From: Cyanobium sp. FGCU6
Lineage (GTDB): Bacteria > Cyanobacteriota > Cyanobacteriia > PCC-6307 > Cyanobiaceae
Assembly: GCA_024958655.1 (NCBI GenBank)
Contig: JANWUR010000002.1
Span: forward strand, 1-64,000
Length of the DNA: 64,000 bases
Reading direction: 5' to 3'
The translations under genes and the position numbers were made by a program. Below the pieces are notes generated by a model, which saw only the letters and a program-made list of their open reading frames with translations, was not told the DNA's origin and did no database searches. Below, piece after piece: positions 1 to 9,385 of this stretch (position 1 is the first letter of the stretch; every line of letters starts with the position of its first letter).

Positions 1-51
1 GACTCCCAGGGAGACACTCCCTATTCTGCCGCTTATTTACGGGACTGCACA
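1..51. mobile_element. possible end of a second IS inserted into, or recombined with, the ISAs1-type transposase gene
   Basis: Transposase homology stops abruptly after ...QADALHT at about 52 with an immediate stop; the outside sequence (minus strand TGTGCAGTCCCGTAAATAAGCGGCAGAATAGGGAGTGTCTCCCT) looks unrelated and terminal-repeat-like. Confidence 0.3.
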
Positions 52-621
52 CTAGGTATGGAGCGCGTCCGCCTGGATCAGCACGCCTTCCAGATCCAGC
101 TCGCCAAGCAGCTGCCGCAGCGCCGCTCGCTCGTGGTTCTCACCGGTGGCGTAGCAGGCCTGGCTGATCGCCACACCCAGAGCGGCCGAATACAGCGTGA
201 CCTGGGCAATGAATGACGAGCCGCCACCGGCGGTGGGCTCGATGGAGCCTCGTAGCGTCTTGCCATCACAGATCAGCTGGCCGAGATCAGCTGCGCCACC
301 TGGGATCTGGGCGATGGTCCAGTCGCGGATCGCAGCACACAGGTCCGCCACATCTACCTGGTGGAAGAAGTAGCGGAAGGAGGAATCCGACGGCGGAAGC
401 CTGAGCTCAAGGCCCAAAGCCGCTGTGAGCACGCTGTGGTGGCGGATGGCGAATCGCTCCAGATCGCGCAAGCTCTGACAGCCACTCAGGATTCCCAGCA
501 CCGCCACCAGCAGCAGATACCAGGCCGGAAATCGAACCCCTCGCCGCATGCGCGCGTCCGGAATCGCTTTGAGGTAGCTGATCAGATCGAGATCGGTTGC
601 GGCAGAAGCGCTTTCAAGCAC
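52..621 (-). pseudogene. ISAs1-family (H-repeat-associated type) transposase, C-terminally truncated
   Basis: LISYLKAIPDARMRRGVRFPAWYLLLVAVLGILSGCQSLRDL...ICDGKTLRGS...QADALHT; ends about half way through the expected protein. Confidence 0.85.
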
Positions 622-689
622 GGAGAGGGAGCGATTCCGCTGACCTCAACCCATGCTGACAGCTGCGGCAAGAAGCCCTGGGACAGACT

Positions 690-1120
690 TTGAATCAGCC
701 CTGGGATGGGGGCAACTGGATTGAGGAGAACGCAGGCCACTGCGAGAACCTCGGCATTGACGCCTACATCGCCACCGGCCGTCTGCCGCACGGGCAGCCA
801 CCGCCGCCGCAGAGAGGTCCGCTGCCCAGAAATGCCGATGCCAAGATCCGTATGGCCCGCAAGCTCAGAAGCAAGAAGGGATCAAGGATCTACGCCCAAC
901 GCAGGCGATCGTGGAGCCGGTGAACGGGCAGATCAATGAAGGCCGGGGACTGCGGCGCTTCCTGCTGCGGGGTCTGGAGAAGGTCGATGGCGAGTGGCAC
1001 CTGATCGCCGCCACACACAACCTTCTCAAGCTGTCACAGGCACAGGCGATCACAGCAGCAGACGCAGTGGGCAGCCACCGGATGAAGGGTCTTGGCCCTG
1101 GCCAGAGGGGCCAGGACTGA
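690..1120 (+). pseudogene. IS1182-family transposase C-terminal remnant, frameshifted
   Basis: Two frames: NLGIDAYIATGRLPHG...RMARKLRSKKGSRIYAQRR then AIVEPVNGQINEGRGLRRFLLRGLEKVDGEWHLIAATHNLLKL; frame change near 905-911. Confidence 0.8.
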
Positions 1121-1278
1121 CTGAACTCAGCACCGACTGGACCCACAAGGCAGAAGAACAGAGCTGCGATTGTTCAGCTCGGGGGAAATTCGCCAACAAC
1201 AGAGGGCTGGTGCCCTATCGGCAACAAACTCCTAGGCTTCGCGAGGACCTCTTCGTGTCCCGGATTCCCGGTGGAGAC

Positions 1279-2250
1279 ATGAACATCCTCCTCTCCTGCA
1301 TCGGAAAACGCGGATACATCGCGGACTACTTCCGCGAGGCCCTGCCGCCGGGCAGTCGCATCGTCGGCACCAGCAATACGCCGTGGTCGCCGGGCTTTTC
1401 CCGCTGCGATCACACCGCCCTCCTTCCCCCCATCGCGTCGGACGAGTACCTGCCGCGCCTGATCGAGACCTGCCTGCACTACGACGTCGGCGGGCTTCTC
1501 TCGCTGTTCGACCCCGACGTCTGCCGACTGGCACCCCATCGAGCGACGCTTGGGGAGCATGGCGTCACGGCGGTGCTTCCCGAGGCACGGGCGGCCACCA
1601 TCGCCTTCGACAAACTCGAGGCCTTCCACGTGCTCTCCGGGCTTGGCATCGCGACACCGAAGACCGTCTCCAGCCTCGAAGACGCCCATGCCAGCCTCGA
1701 GGCCGGGGCCCTCTCGTTCCCTCTGGTGGTCAAGCCGCGCTTCGGATTCGGCAGCGCAGAGACCTACGTGGCCATGAATCGAGCCGAGTTGATCGTGTTC
1801 TTCCATCGCGCCCCGGACATGCTGATCCAGCAGTATCTGGACGCCGAGGCGCTCAACGTCGATGGGCTAGGGAGCCTCGAGGGTCGCCCGGTGGCGATGG
1901 TTCCCTGGAGGAAGTTGCTTTCCACCCTGGGTGAGACCGAGCGCGCTGAGACGATCGAATGCCCCGAGCTCGTTTCACTGGCCGAATCTTTGGTCGAATC
2001 GCTAGGGATCATTGGCCCCTTCGACGGCGATTTCTTTCGTGATGCGGAAGGGACCCTTTCGGTCCTCGAGCTCAACCTGCGATTCGGTGGCGGCTATCCC
2101 GTGTCGCACATGGCGGGAGCAGATTTCCCTAGGCGCATTGTCGGAATGATCCGCGGAGAGGCGGCATATGCACCCGCAACGACGTATCGACGAGGGGTGA
2201 CTATGATGAAACGACCCGAGCCCATCGCCGGCCCGGTGGTGTCGCCATGA
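1279..2250 (+). CDS. ATP-grasp domain protein (carbamoyl-phosphate synthase large-subunit-like)
   Basis: MNILLSCIGKRGYIADYFREAL...SFPLVVKPRFGFGS...IIGPFDGDFFRDAEGTLSVLELNLRFGGGYP; ATG at 1279 in frame with ORF 994..2250. Confidence 0.8.
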   Translation: MNILLSCIGKRGYIADYFREALPPGSRIVGTSNTPWSPGFSRCDHTALLPPIASDEYLPRLIETCLHYDVGGLLSLFDPDVCRLAPHRATLGEHGVTAVLPEARAATIAFDKLEAFHVLSGLGIATPKTVSSLEDAHASLEAGALSFPLVVKPRFGFGSAETYVAMNRAELIVFFHRAPDMLIQQYLDAEALNVDGLGSLEGRPVAMVPWRKLLSTLGETERAETIECPELVSLAESLVESLGIIGPFDGDFFRDAEGTLSVLELNLRFGGGYPVSHMAGADFPRRIVGMIRGEAAYAPATTYRRGVTMMKRPEPIAGPVVSP

Positions 2251-3041
2251 GCAGCAAGATCCGTATCGGGATTGACACGCCGGACGCGTGGGACGCGGAG
2301 TGGGCGCGATGGTTCGAACGCTACTCGCGCGGCATTCCCCGATTGGGCATGTGGCTGGCGAGGGCCTACGCGACCTCGGATTGCGAACTTCTGGAGCTCG
2401 GGGCGGGAAGTGGCCGGGAGTCACGGTTCCTCTCACGGCACACGCGATCCGTGACCTGCGTGGACTTCTCGGCGGGCGCGATGGAGGCACTGCGAGCCAG
2501 CAATCCTCCGTCCAATCTGCGCGCCTTGACGATGGATGCCCTCAACCTCGAGTTCCCTGACCGCGCCTTCGATCTCACCTTCCACAAGGGGTTCTGGAGC
2601 TGCTTCAGCGATGACGTGCAGATCGCCCAGTTGTTCTCCGAACAACTGCGGGTTACCCGGCGGTCCATGTTGGCGCTCGTTCACAACGGTGCGAACGCAC
2701 CCTTCCATGCGATGTTCCAGGCGAAGGCCGAGACGGAAAAGCTCTACCAGGTTCGGTTCTTCAAGCCGGATGAGCTCCTCGAGATCGCCAATGACGGCCT
2801 CGCGAAGGCAGGCGTCCGGGGCTCCGTCCGCCTCCATGGCTTCGGAGGTGTCGACTGGATGCATCATGGGCTTGGGAGTCTTTTGCCCGCGAGGTTGCAG
2901 GGCAGCCTCGCTGCGCTCGCCTACCGGCTCAGGCCGCTCCGAGTGGCGGAATCTTTGGTGCTCGAGGTGACGCCCGAAGCCGCACGGGAAGGGGTGACGC
3001 AAAGCCCGCCTCCCGACGCACGGGAAGATCTATACCCCTGA
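2247..3041 (+). CDS. class I SAM-dependent methyltransferase
   Basis: ELLELGAGSGRESRFLSRHTRSVTCVDFSAGAMEAL motif I; overlaps the ATP-grasp stop by 4 nt (ATGA). Confidence 0.85.
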   Translation: MSSKIRIGIDTPDAWDAEWARWFERYSRGIPRLGMWLARAYATSDCELLELGAGSGRESRFLSRHTRSVTCVDFSAGAMEALRASNPPSNLRALTMDALNLEFPDRAFDLTFHKGFWSCFSDDVQIAQLFSEQLRVTRRSMLALVHNGANAPFHAMFQAKAETEKLYQVRFFKPDELLEIANDGLAKAGVRGSVRLHGFGGVDWMHHGLGSLLPARLQGSLAALAYRLRPLRVAESLVLEVTPEAAREGVTQSPPPDAREDLYP

Positions 3042-3172
3042 AAGCATTCGCAGAACGTCTGCGATCACCCCGACAGTCTCGCCGGGTAGCGTTGTGCCGG
3101 TCGGCAGCACGATCACACGATCGACAACGAGCATCATGTTCGGAAGCAGGAGCCCGGCATGGGGATAGAGCT
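3030..3172 (-). pseudogene. C-terminal remnant of a DegT/DnrJ/EryC1-type aminotransferase (not in ORF track)
   Basis: Hand translation, minus strand: YPHAGLLLPNMMLVVDRVIVLPTGTTLPGETVGVIADVLRMLSGV*; resembles the family C-terminus (VIVLPTGT...I..V...I). Open for about 47 codons only. Confidence 0.5.
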
Positions 3173-3253
3173 AGCGAAAAGGCTGCATGTTGTGGCAACC
3201 CGGCCAGAAGCACTTCCTCGTGAGAGTGCATTATGTTTGTTGCGCTCTCACTA

Positions 3254-5266
3254 TTAGGGGCAAAATCCATATTCACAGAACAATGATGCGTCGCCATTCA
3301 TGGCATCTACGTCCTCATAAGTATCGCCGTAAACCTGATCGTAAATATCGCCGCGCCATTGCTGATCATTAATTAATCGCAGCACGATTTGCTTGTAGGC
3401 TTCCTTGTTCTCTGCAATTAGATCCTTGGGATGTCGCAACCAAGTCAGCAATGAAGCGTCGTAGAGTGAGCAAATTTCTCTGCCTTGCATGCAAGTGCCC
3501 AGAATTCCAGATCTATAGTAATCGATGTGTGTGTTGCTGTTGCCAAACGGGAATGGCGTCACGAATACATCTGCCACCCGCAGGGCCCTTAGGTAGTCTT
3601 GATAGTCTAAATGAGGATAGACATTAGCATTGCGTAGACGATTCCTTATGGCTGCCCTTATTTCTAAGTGCAGGGCTCCACGAGAATCGGCCAAAAAGAA
3701 GTGCAATCCTGCTTTTCTTTCGCTTGATCGTTCTATCGATACGAGAAACTCCAGGAATTCATTTGTGAGCTTCATCGGTGAACTCGAGATCGCAATTTGA
3801 ACCTCATAATTCGGATGTAACTGGCGGGCATGCCACGCTTCTCGTCGCTCATGAATACTTTCTATATCCGCTATCCTGACATGTGCAAACGATAGTGATT
3901 GTGGTATCCAGGCGATCTTTTCGTGGACGGACTCGCTTAGGAGTAATTTTTCTGAGGCTTCGCGGGGCTCCGTTAAAGCTATTCTGTCGATTACAGGGCT
4001 AAAGCTGGATGCCGGATGCCCACACGTCATCACCTGCAGCGGCGCCAGCCGGATAGAGGCCGCCGCCACGGTATGTGCCCCCATGCCGATGCTGGGGTAA
4101 TACACGATCGCCGGCCGGTGCTGGCGGCACCAGGTGTGCACCGCCCGCACCTGGGCAAGGCAAGTAACACCCTCCGGCAGCGGCACATAGTGGTCAAAAA
4201 GAGCGATCGCTTCCGGATCCATGGCTGTGGCCTCCTTGAGGCCCATGCCCACGGTATGGAACTGCTCGCGCAGGGCCGCAATCCAGTTGGCGTAGCAACG
4301 GTGCATGGCACAGCCGCTGCGCAGCCATTCGTGCAGGATCAGGATGGTGGGCTTCTCGCTTGGCGCTGTTGTGGAGAGAGTCGCGGCAGCGCCATCGGGG
4401 GCGGTGGCGGCCGCGCAGAGATCGCCGATGCCCTGGGCGGCCAGGAGGTGGCGCCATTGCTGGTGGATCAAGCCCTTGATCGCGTGCTTATCGGGGGCGT
4501 CGGCGTAACTGCAGGTCATGTAGCCAGTCACGGTGAGCAGATACAGCGCCGCCTCGCTCAGGGCATGCTCGCGCAGCTGGTCACACAACCAGCGCAGCAG
4601 CTCATTGCGGCGTTTGTAGCTCCGTTCGCTGCCACAGAAGGGGGTGGAGCAGAGGGCGATGCAGGTGAACGTCACCGCTTCACGGTCGGCCTGCTCAAAG
4701 TTGGTGATTAAACGAAAGTCGTACTGCGATTCCAGCGAGTAGAGGATCAGCACTTTGTACAGGTCGTCCTTGGACACCGTCAAAGTGCCCGGTTCTGACG
4801 AGATGTTGAACGCCAACAGGGCGGCATCGCTGGTTTCCTGGCTGCTGGCATGAAAAAGGGTGGCGAGCTGCTTTTGAAGCAGCAGCAATTTTTCAAATCC
4901 CTGCCAGTTGAGTGCCTCGAAGCGCGGGTTGAGAAACAGGGCGCTCACCGCATGGGCAATGCGAGTCCACACCAGGTTGAGCCGCTCAAGCTCTGGCGTG
5001 GCCTCACCCCCGGGCACACGGCTGCTGAGCAGACCCTCAGGCAGGTCGCCGCGGCCGCGCTCCATCGCCATCAGCAAGCTATGCAAGCGCTCAAAGGCCT
5101 CCTCGATGCCATCGCCATGGCGCGCGAAGGCAAGCTGCTCAAAGCGATCAAGATCGAACGGTTGCTCCGCCGCAGCAGGCGGGCCCGGCTGAGGCGTGGC
5201 CGGGCGAGGAGCCGACGAGCGTGGCTTGCGGCTTGGCCTGGATCCCCTCTTTGCCATTACCATCAA
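3254..5266 (-). CDS. HMW1C-like protein N-glycosyltransferase (GT41 family)
   Basis: VADVFVTPFPFGNSNTHIDYYRSGILGTCMQGREICSLYDASLLTWLRHPKDLIAEN matches the HMW1C/ApNGT catalytic core; YMTCSYADAPDKHAIKGLI matches the N-terminal domain. Confidence 0.8.
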   Translation of the reverse strand: MMVMAKRGSRPSRKPRSSAPRPATPQPGPPAAAEQPFDLDRFEQLAFARHGDGIEEAFERLHSLLMAMERGRGDLPEGLLSSRVPGGEATPELERLNLVWTRIAHAVSALFLNPRFEALNWQGFEKLLLLQKQLATLFHASSQETSDAALLAFNISSEPGTLTVSKDDLYKVLILYSLESQYDFRLITNFEQADREAVTFTCIALCSTPFCGSERSYKRRNELLRWLCDQLREHALSEAALYLLTVTGYMTCSYADAPDKHAIKGLIHQQWRHLLAAQGIGDLCAAATAPDGAAATLSTTAPSEKPTILILHEWLRSGCAMHRCYANWIAALREQFHTVGMGLKEATAMDPEAIALFDHYVPLPEGVTCLAQVRAVHTWCRQHRPAIVYYPSIGMGAHTVAAASIRLAPLQVMTCGHPASSFSPVIDRIALTEPREASEKLLLSESVHEKIAWIPQSLSFAHVRIADIESIHERREAWHARQLHPNYEVQIAISSSPMKLTNEFLEFLVSIERSSERKAGLHFFLADSRGALHLEIRAAIRNRLRNANVYPHLDYQDYLRALRVADVFVTPFPFGNSNTHIDYYRSGILGTCMQGREICSLYDASLLTWLRHPKDLIAENKEAYKQIVLRLINDQQWRGDIYDQVYGDTYEDVDAMNGDASLFCEYGFCP

Positions 5267-5590
5267 GACACTTGTTTAAGTTAGCAGCGAAAAAGCAGGC
5301 AACAGGGGAGAGGAAAATACAATTATTCACGTCAATGCGGCTCCTTCCTGTGCTTTCTTGCACTGGCGACCCCACAGAATGCCCCATGCCGCGCGGAATC
5401 ACCACACCCATGGCATGCTACTTTCTAAAGCAATGGCATCGAGATTCATGCACTGAAGCATAGCCTGGTGCCTCAGGAATTGATCCTGCTCCAACAGACA
5501 GATCTCGCCATAGCGCCTTTTTCAGCCACAACTGCCGCCTGGCGCACTGCTGATTTTGCGCAGCATCACCAACTGGCACAGACCTCACTG

Positions 5591-6605
5591 CTATGAGCCC
5601 TTGGCGGATGAACCTGCTGCGCCGCGGCGGCTGGCGTAGCGATGAGCGTCCTCACCGAGCTGGGCGTCGTGAGCCCAGTGCCACTCGTTCTCAATGCTCC
5701 AGCGCTGCCGGATGAGTTGCAGCAAGGCATCCGGGCTCGTCCACAGGCTGGTGAGGAACAGATGCCACCTGATGCTGCGCTTACCGCTGCGCGTCACGGT
5801 GTCGGTGATCACTTCCACGATCCAGGTGCTGCCGGGCCAGTGCAGATTGATGTGCTCCGGCGACTCTTTCGCACGCAGTTCCCAGAACGTGTCCCGCCGG
5901 GGCATCTTTCCGAGATCCGTTGCCGCGTGTGACATCGGCCCCCTGCCCTGCTCCAGGCACCATCGAAAAACGGACGGGTCGTGTGGAGGGTATCCGCCTG
6001 GATGAGGGCGTCATCCAGGCCCAGCTTGCCCAACAGCACTTTCAGTGCCGCTCGCTCGCTGGATTTGTGGGTGTCGTAGGTCTTCTGAGCCAGAGCGACG
6101 CCATGGGCTCGGGCGTAGACCGTGACATGGGCGACAAAGCGATGGTTGCCTTCTTCCGACTCAACTGCCGAACCCCGCGGGGTCTTGCCGTCGCAGACCA
6201 ACTGATCCAGAGCCTTTGCCCCGCCTGGAATCTGGCTGATCATCCAGGCCTGCAGCACCTGGCCGAACTCCTGCAGGTGAGCCTTGTTGTAGCCGTCTGG
6301 CTTCCGCGCAGCGGTACAGATAGGGGAAGGTGGCATCGGAAGGCCAGCGCATGACCTCCAGGATCAGCGCCTGAATCAGCGCCTCCCGATGCCGGCCAGC
6401 GAAGGCTCCCAGATCACGGGAGCTGCGGCAGCCGCTCAGGATCCCCAACACCGCCACCAGCAGCAGGTACCACTGTGGGTAGCGCACCCCACGGCGGTTG
6501 CGGCCAACTCCTTCGGAGAAGGCTGACGCCTACGGGGATGGCCTTGAGAAAGCTGATCAGGCCATCAGCAGCGGTCTGATCGACTGTGGCGGAGCGGGTT
6601 TCGGC
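5591..6605 (-). pseudogene. ISAs1-family transposase, multiply frameshifted
   Basis: Overlapping frames carry successive pieces: MAETRSATVDQTAADGLISFLKAIP / RYPQWYLLLVAVLGILSGCRSSRDL / CDGKTPRGSAVESEEGNHRFVAHVTVYAR...QADTLHTTRPFF / AKESPEHINLHWPGSTWIVEVITD...RQRWSIENEWHWAHDAQLGEDAHRY. Confidence 0.88.
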
Positions 6606-6844
6606 CATTGGCAAGGAGAAATCCCGCTGACCAAACCCAATGCTGACAGGCCCGCCAAGCGCCACGTCGCCAGACTTTTCGGCAGCCCTGGCCCCACCCC
6701 TTGCCAGCCGAGCCTCGAATGGCTAAAAAAAACAGACCTAAAGAGATGTGGCCCCTACTGCGCTGGCAAGGGAGCGCTTCAGGCATAATTGTGTTGTTGA
6801 TGAGGCCCTCAGGCGTTTTGCGCTCCTGCAGGCTCGCATTCTCG

Positions 6845-7807
6845 ATGTTCACCCCTCGAGGCTCCATGTCGTTCACCCGATCCTCAGCGAAGCGGGCGGC
6901 AGTGATGGCTGTCGCCACCGTCTCCGCCGCCATGCCCCTGGCCGCCCAGGCTGGCCCCACCACGTCGCTCAACGCCACCCAGCTTTCGGTCACCGTTGCG
7001 CCCATCAGCGTCACCGGCACCACGCTGGGTGCTTCTGTCAACGCCCTCGGCTCCGGCCTTACAAATGGCGGTGTGGTTCCAACAATTGATGCCACAGGAG
7101 CGCTGACGGTAGGCAATGCCATGGCTGCAGCAGCCAACACCAGCTTCAACCTGTCCGTCACGGCACGGGCGGCGGACACCGCACCGGTTGCCACACAACT
7201 GAGCAACACGCAAGGGTTGTCCAACAGTGCGTTTGGCTCTCAGTCTGGCGCTTTCTCCAGCACATCAGATTCCACCTTGGCGATCACTGGCACAGTTGCC
7301 ACCGTGGCGGCAGGCACTGGCATCGGCTCCTCCGCTTCGGCTTCTTTCACCACTACCTTGGGCACCTCCCTCGGTGATTCCACGGTGCGCAAGATCGCCA
7401 CATCCACCAACAACCAATCCACCTTCACCGCCGAGCGCCAAGGGGCGAAGTTTCAGGCTGGTGGCAGTGGCTTGGAGGCGGTCACCGCTGGTGGTCTTGG
7501 AACTACGGCCCTAGGTGCCACGCCGACAATCACGCCGCTCGCTGGTGGCAACACCCAGGCGGATGTTGCCTTCACGTTTGGCGCGGAAACACGCACTGGG
7601 CAAGCTGCCGTTGCCGCCAACTCCACCGGTTCCACCGCCCTGGCTATTCCGGCCTACGGCGACGTCACCGCTACCTACGGTGGCACCACCGCTGGCGCGA
7701 TCAGCCCGACGACCAACATCAACACCTTGGGTGTTAGTGGAGGAGGCGCCGGCACCAGCTCCAGCCTCAGTTTGGTGCAAAGCCTCACGGTGTTTGGCGG
7801 TCCCTGA
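6845..7807 (+). CDS. secreted Ser/Thr/Ala/Gly-rich hypothetical protein ending ...SLTVFGGP
   Basis: Signal peptide (AAVMAVATVSAAMPLAAQA); long Thr/Ser/Ala/Gly/Asn-rich body; in-frame ATGs at 6845 and 6866 within ORF 6701..7807. Confidence 0.7.
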   Translation: MFTPRGSMSFTRSSAKRAAVMAVATVSAAMPLAAQAGPTTSLNATQLSVTVAPISVTGTTLGASVNALGSGLTNGGVVPTIDATGALTVGNAMAAAANTSFNLSVTARAADTAPVATQLSNTQGLSNSAFGSQSGAFSSTSDSTLAITGTVATVAAGTGIGSSASASFTTTLGTSLGDSTVRKIATSTNNQSTFTAERQGAKFQAGGSGLEAVTAGGLGTTALGATPTITPLAGGNTQADVAFTFGAETRTGQAAVAANSTGSTALAIPAYGDVTATYGGTTAGAISPTTNINTLGVSGGGAGTSSSLSLVQSLTVFGGP

Positions 7808-7836
7808 GCGATTGGGGGTGCCCACGGGTTCCCCTT

Positions 7837-7868
7837 CCTCCTGGCCCGGCAGCGGGCCAGGAGGTTTT
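7837..7868 (+). terminator. Rho-independent terminator-like hairpin
   Basis: CCTCCTGGCCCG-GCAG-CGGGCCAGGAGG, perfect 12-bp stem with 4-nt loop, followed by TTTT; 30 nt after the stop at 7807. Confidence 0.85.
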
Positions 7869-7932
7869 CCATTCAGGCGGCTGTGGTCCACCGCGTTGGC
7901 GCTGCGGCTCGCCCTCCTTTCGGCTCCTTGGG

Positions 7933-8424
7933 TTGATGTTTTCTCTACTGTCTCGCAGCCCGCAGCTGCTCCTGTTTGGTTCGCTGCTGGTCGGCCTGGC
8001 CACGGCGGCTCCCGGCCGGGCTGATTGGTCGAGCACCAGCTCCGCACAAGTCATTCTCCGCGTCGATCCCGCCAGCGGCAGCGCCACCGCCGCCGGCGCC
8101 TCCTATGCCATCCAGGGCAGCGGCCTCGGCTCCATTCCCGCCCTCAACAGCGGCGTCGCGCCCGCCGCCGGGCTGGTGCTCGCCCCGATCAGCGATGGCG
8201 CCACCTTTCAGGTGACCATGGCCTACAAGCCTGGCGATTCGGTGCCCGCCACCCTCACCCCGGGCACCCTGCCGGCCTTCTCGGAAGTCACGGTGCAGCA
8301 GCCCGGTGATGCCGGCGGCCTGGCCGGAGACGTGACCTCCCCCATCCGCGGCAGCGCCAGTGCCGGCGGGCCGGGCACCACCGCCACCCTCACCCAGAGC
8401 AACACCTTCTCGGTGTTCCGATGA
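7933..8424 (+). CDS. small secreted hypothetical protein, C-terminus TQSNTFSVFR
   Basis: Signal peptide LLLFGSLLVGLATAAPGRA; Ser/Thr/Ala/Gly-rich mature part. Confidence 0.7.
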   Translation: MMFSLLSRSPQLLLFGSLLVGLATAAPGRADWSSTSSAQVILRVDPASGSATAAGASYAIQGSGLGSIPALNSGVAPAAGLVLAPISDGATFQVTMAYKPGDSVPATLTPGTLPAFSEVTVQQPGDAGGLAGDVTSPIRGSASAGGPGTTATLTQSNTFSVFR

Positions 8425-8858
8425 GTCGCGTTCCGATCAGCCGCTCCCTGCCCCTCGCCCTGGCCCTCGCCCTGGTCGCCGCCGCACCGGCCCAGGCCAA
8501 CTGGGAGCGCCAGACCACCCACAGCGTGCAGCAGACCACCCTTAACGCCAGCCAACAGAGCGATCTGCAGCGCACCAGCCTCACCGCCGTGGCCGCCAGC
8601 GGCATCGCCGCCAGTGCTCCCCTGATCCAGCAGGGTGCCTGGAATCCGGCGGTGATCTACAGCCCCGCCGTGCAGGGCGGCACCTTCTCGCTGCTGCTCA
8701 CCAGCGAAGCGGCCGGTAGCGTCTCCAGCCACAGCGTTTCCAGCTCGCCCAACCGCCTGGAGGCCAGCCGCCAACCCGATGGCCGCCTCCAAGCAGGCCC
8801 CGGCAGCAGCGCCTCCGAGGTGCAGCTCACCGTCACCCAGACCTACAGCGTCTTCTGA
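8421..8858 (+). CDS. small secreted hypothetical protein, C-terminus LTVTQTYSVF
   Basis: Signal peptide LPLALALALVAAAPAQA; ATGA overlap with upstream stop. Confidence 0.72.
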   Translation: MSRVPISRSLPLALALALVAAAPAQANWERQTTHSVQQTTLNASQQSDLQRTSLTAVAASGIAASAPLIQQGAWNPAVIYSPAVQGGTFSLLLTSEAAGSVSSHSVSSSPNRLEASRQPDGRLQAGPGSSASEVQLTVTQTYSVF

Positions 8859-8866
8859 GCAACACG

Positions 8867-9385
8867 ATGGCCTGCCCTCCTCCCCATCGCCTGATCCCCC
8901 TGCTGGCCGCCGCCCTGCTGCTCACTCCCCTCGCGTCCCGCGCCCAGGTGGCCCCCGGCTCCAGTGGCGCCACCACCAGCTCCAGCACCGTGGAATCGCT
9001 GAGCACCACCACCACCAACACCCTCACCTTCAGCCGCGATCAAACCTTCGTGCTCAGCGGCTCCAACATCAACATCAATGGCACCATCACCGTGCCGGGC
9101 CCGCCCCTCGGTGGCATCAACGCCGTGGAGGTGCTGCCAGCCAGCGCGGCACGCCAGCAAAGCAGCCAGCAGATCCGCGTATCAGCCAGTGATGCCGGCC
9201 AGATCCATTCGGTTGTGCTCAACCCCAGCCTTAATGCCACCGTGCGTGAGCCCGATCTTGATTTTGATCTCGCCATCACCCAGGCCGCGCCCGGCCTCAC
9301 CCAGTCGCAGCGCACCGACACCGACAACCGCACCAACCAGACCACCACATCGCTGAGCGTGTTCACCGCTCCCTTCGTGCCGTGA
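8867..9385 (+). CDS. small secreted hypothetical protein, C-terminus TTTSLSVFTAPFVP
   Basis: Signal peptide LIPLLAAALLLTPLASRAQ; Thr/Ser/Asn-rich; 8 nt after the previous gene. Confidence 0.72.
   Translation: MACPPPHRLIPLLAAALLLTPLASRAQVAPGSSGATTSSSTVESLSTTTTNTLTFSRDQTFVLSGSNININGTITVPGPPLGGINAVEVLPASAARQQSSQQIRVSASDAGQIHSVVLNPSLNATVREPDLDFDLAITQAAPGLTQSQRTDTDNRTNQTTTSLSVFTAPFVP

Noticed and set aside
52-6605. Composite transposon formed by the two ISAs1-type copies
   Set aside because: The transposases are clearly diverged at protein level and both are defective; no matched terminal repeats were seen, so independent insertions are more likely.
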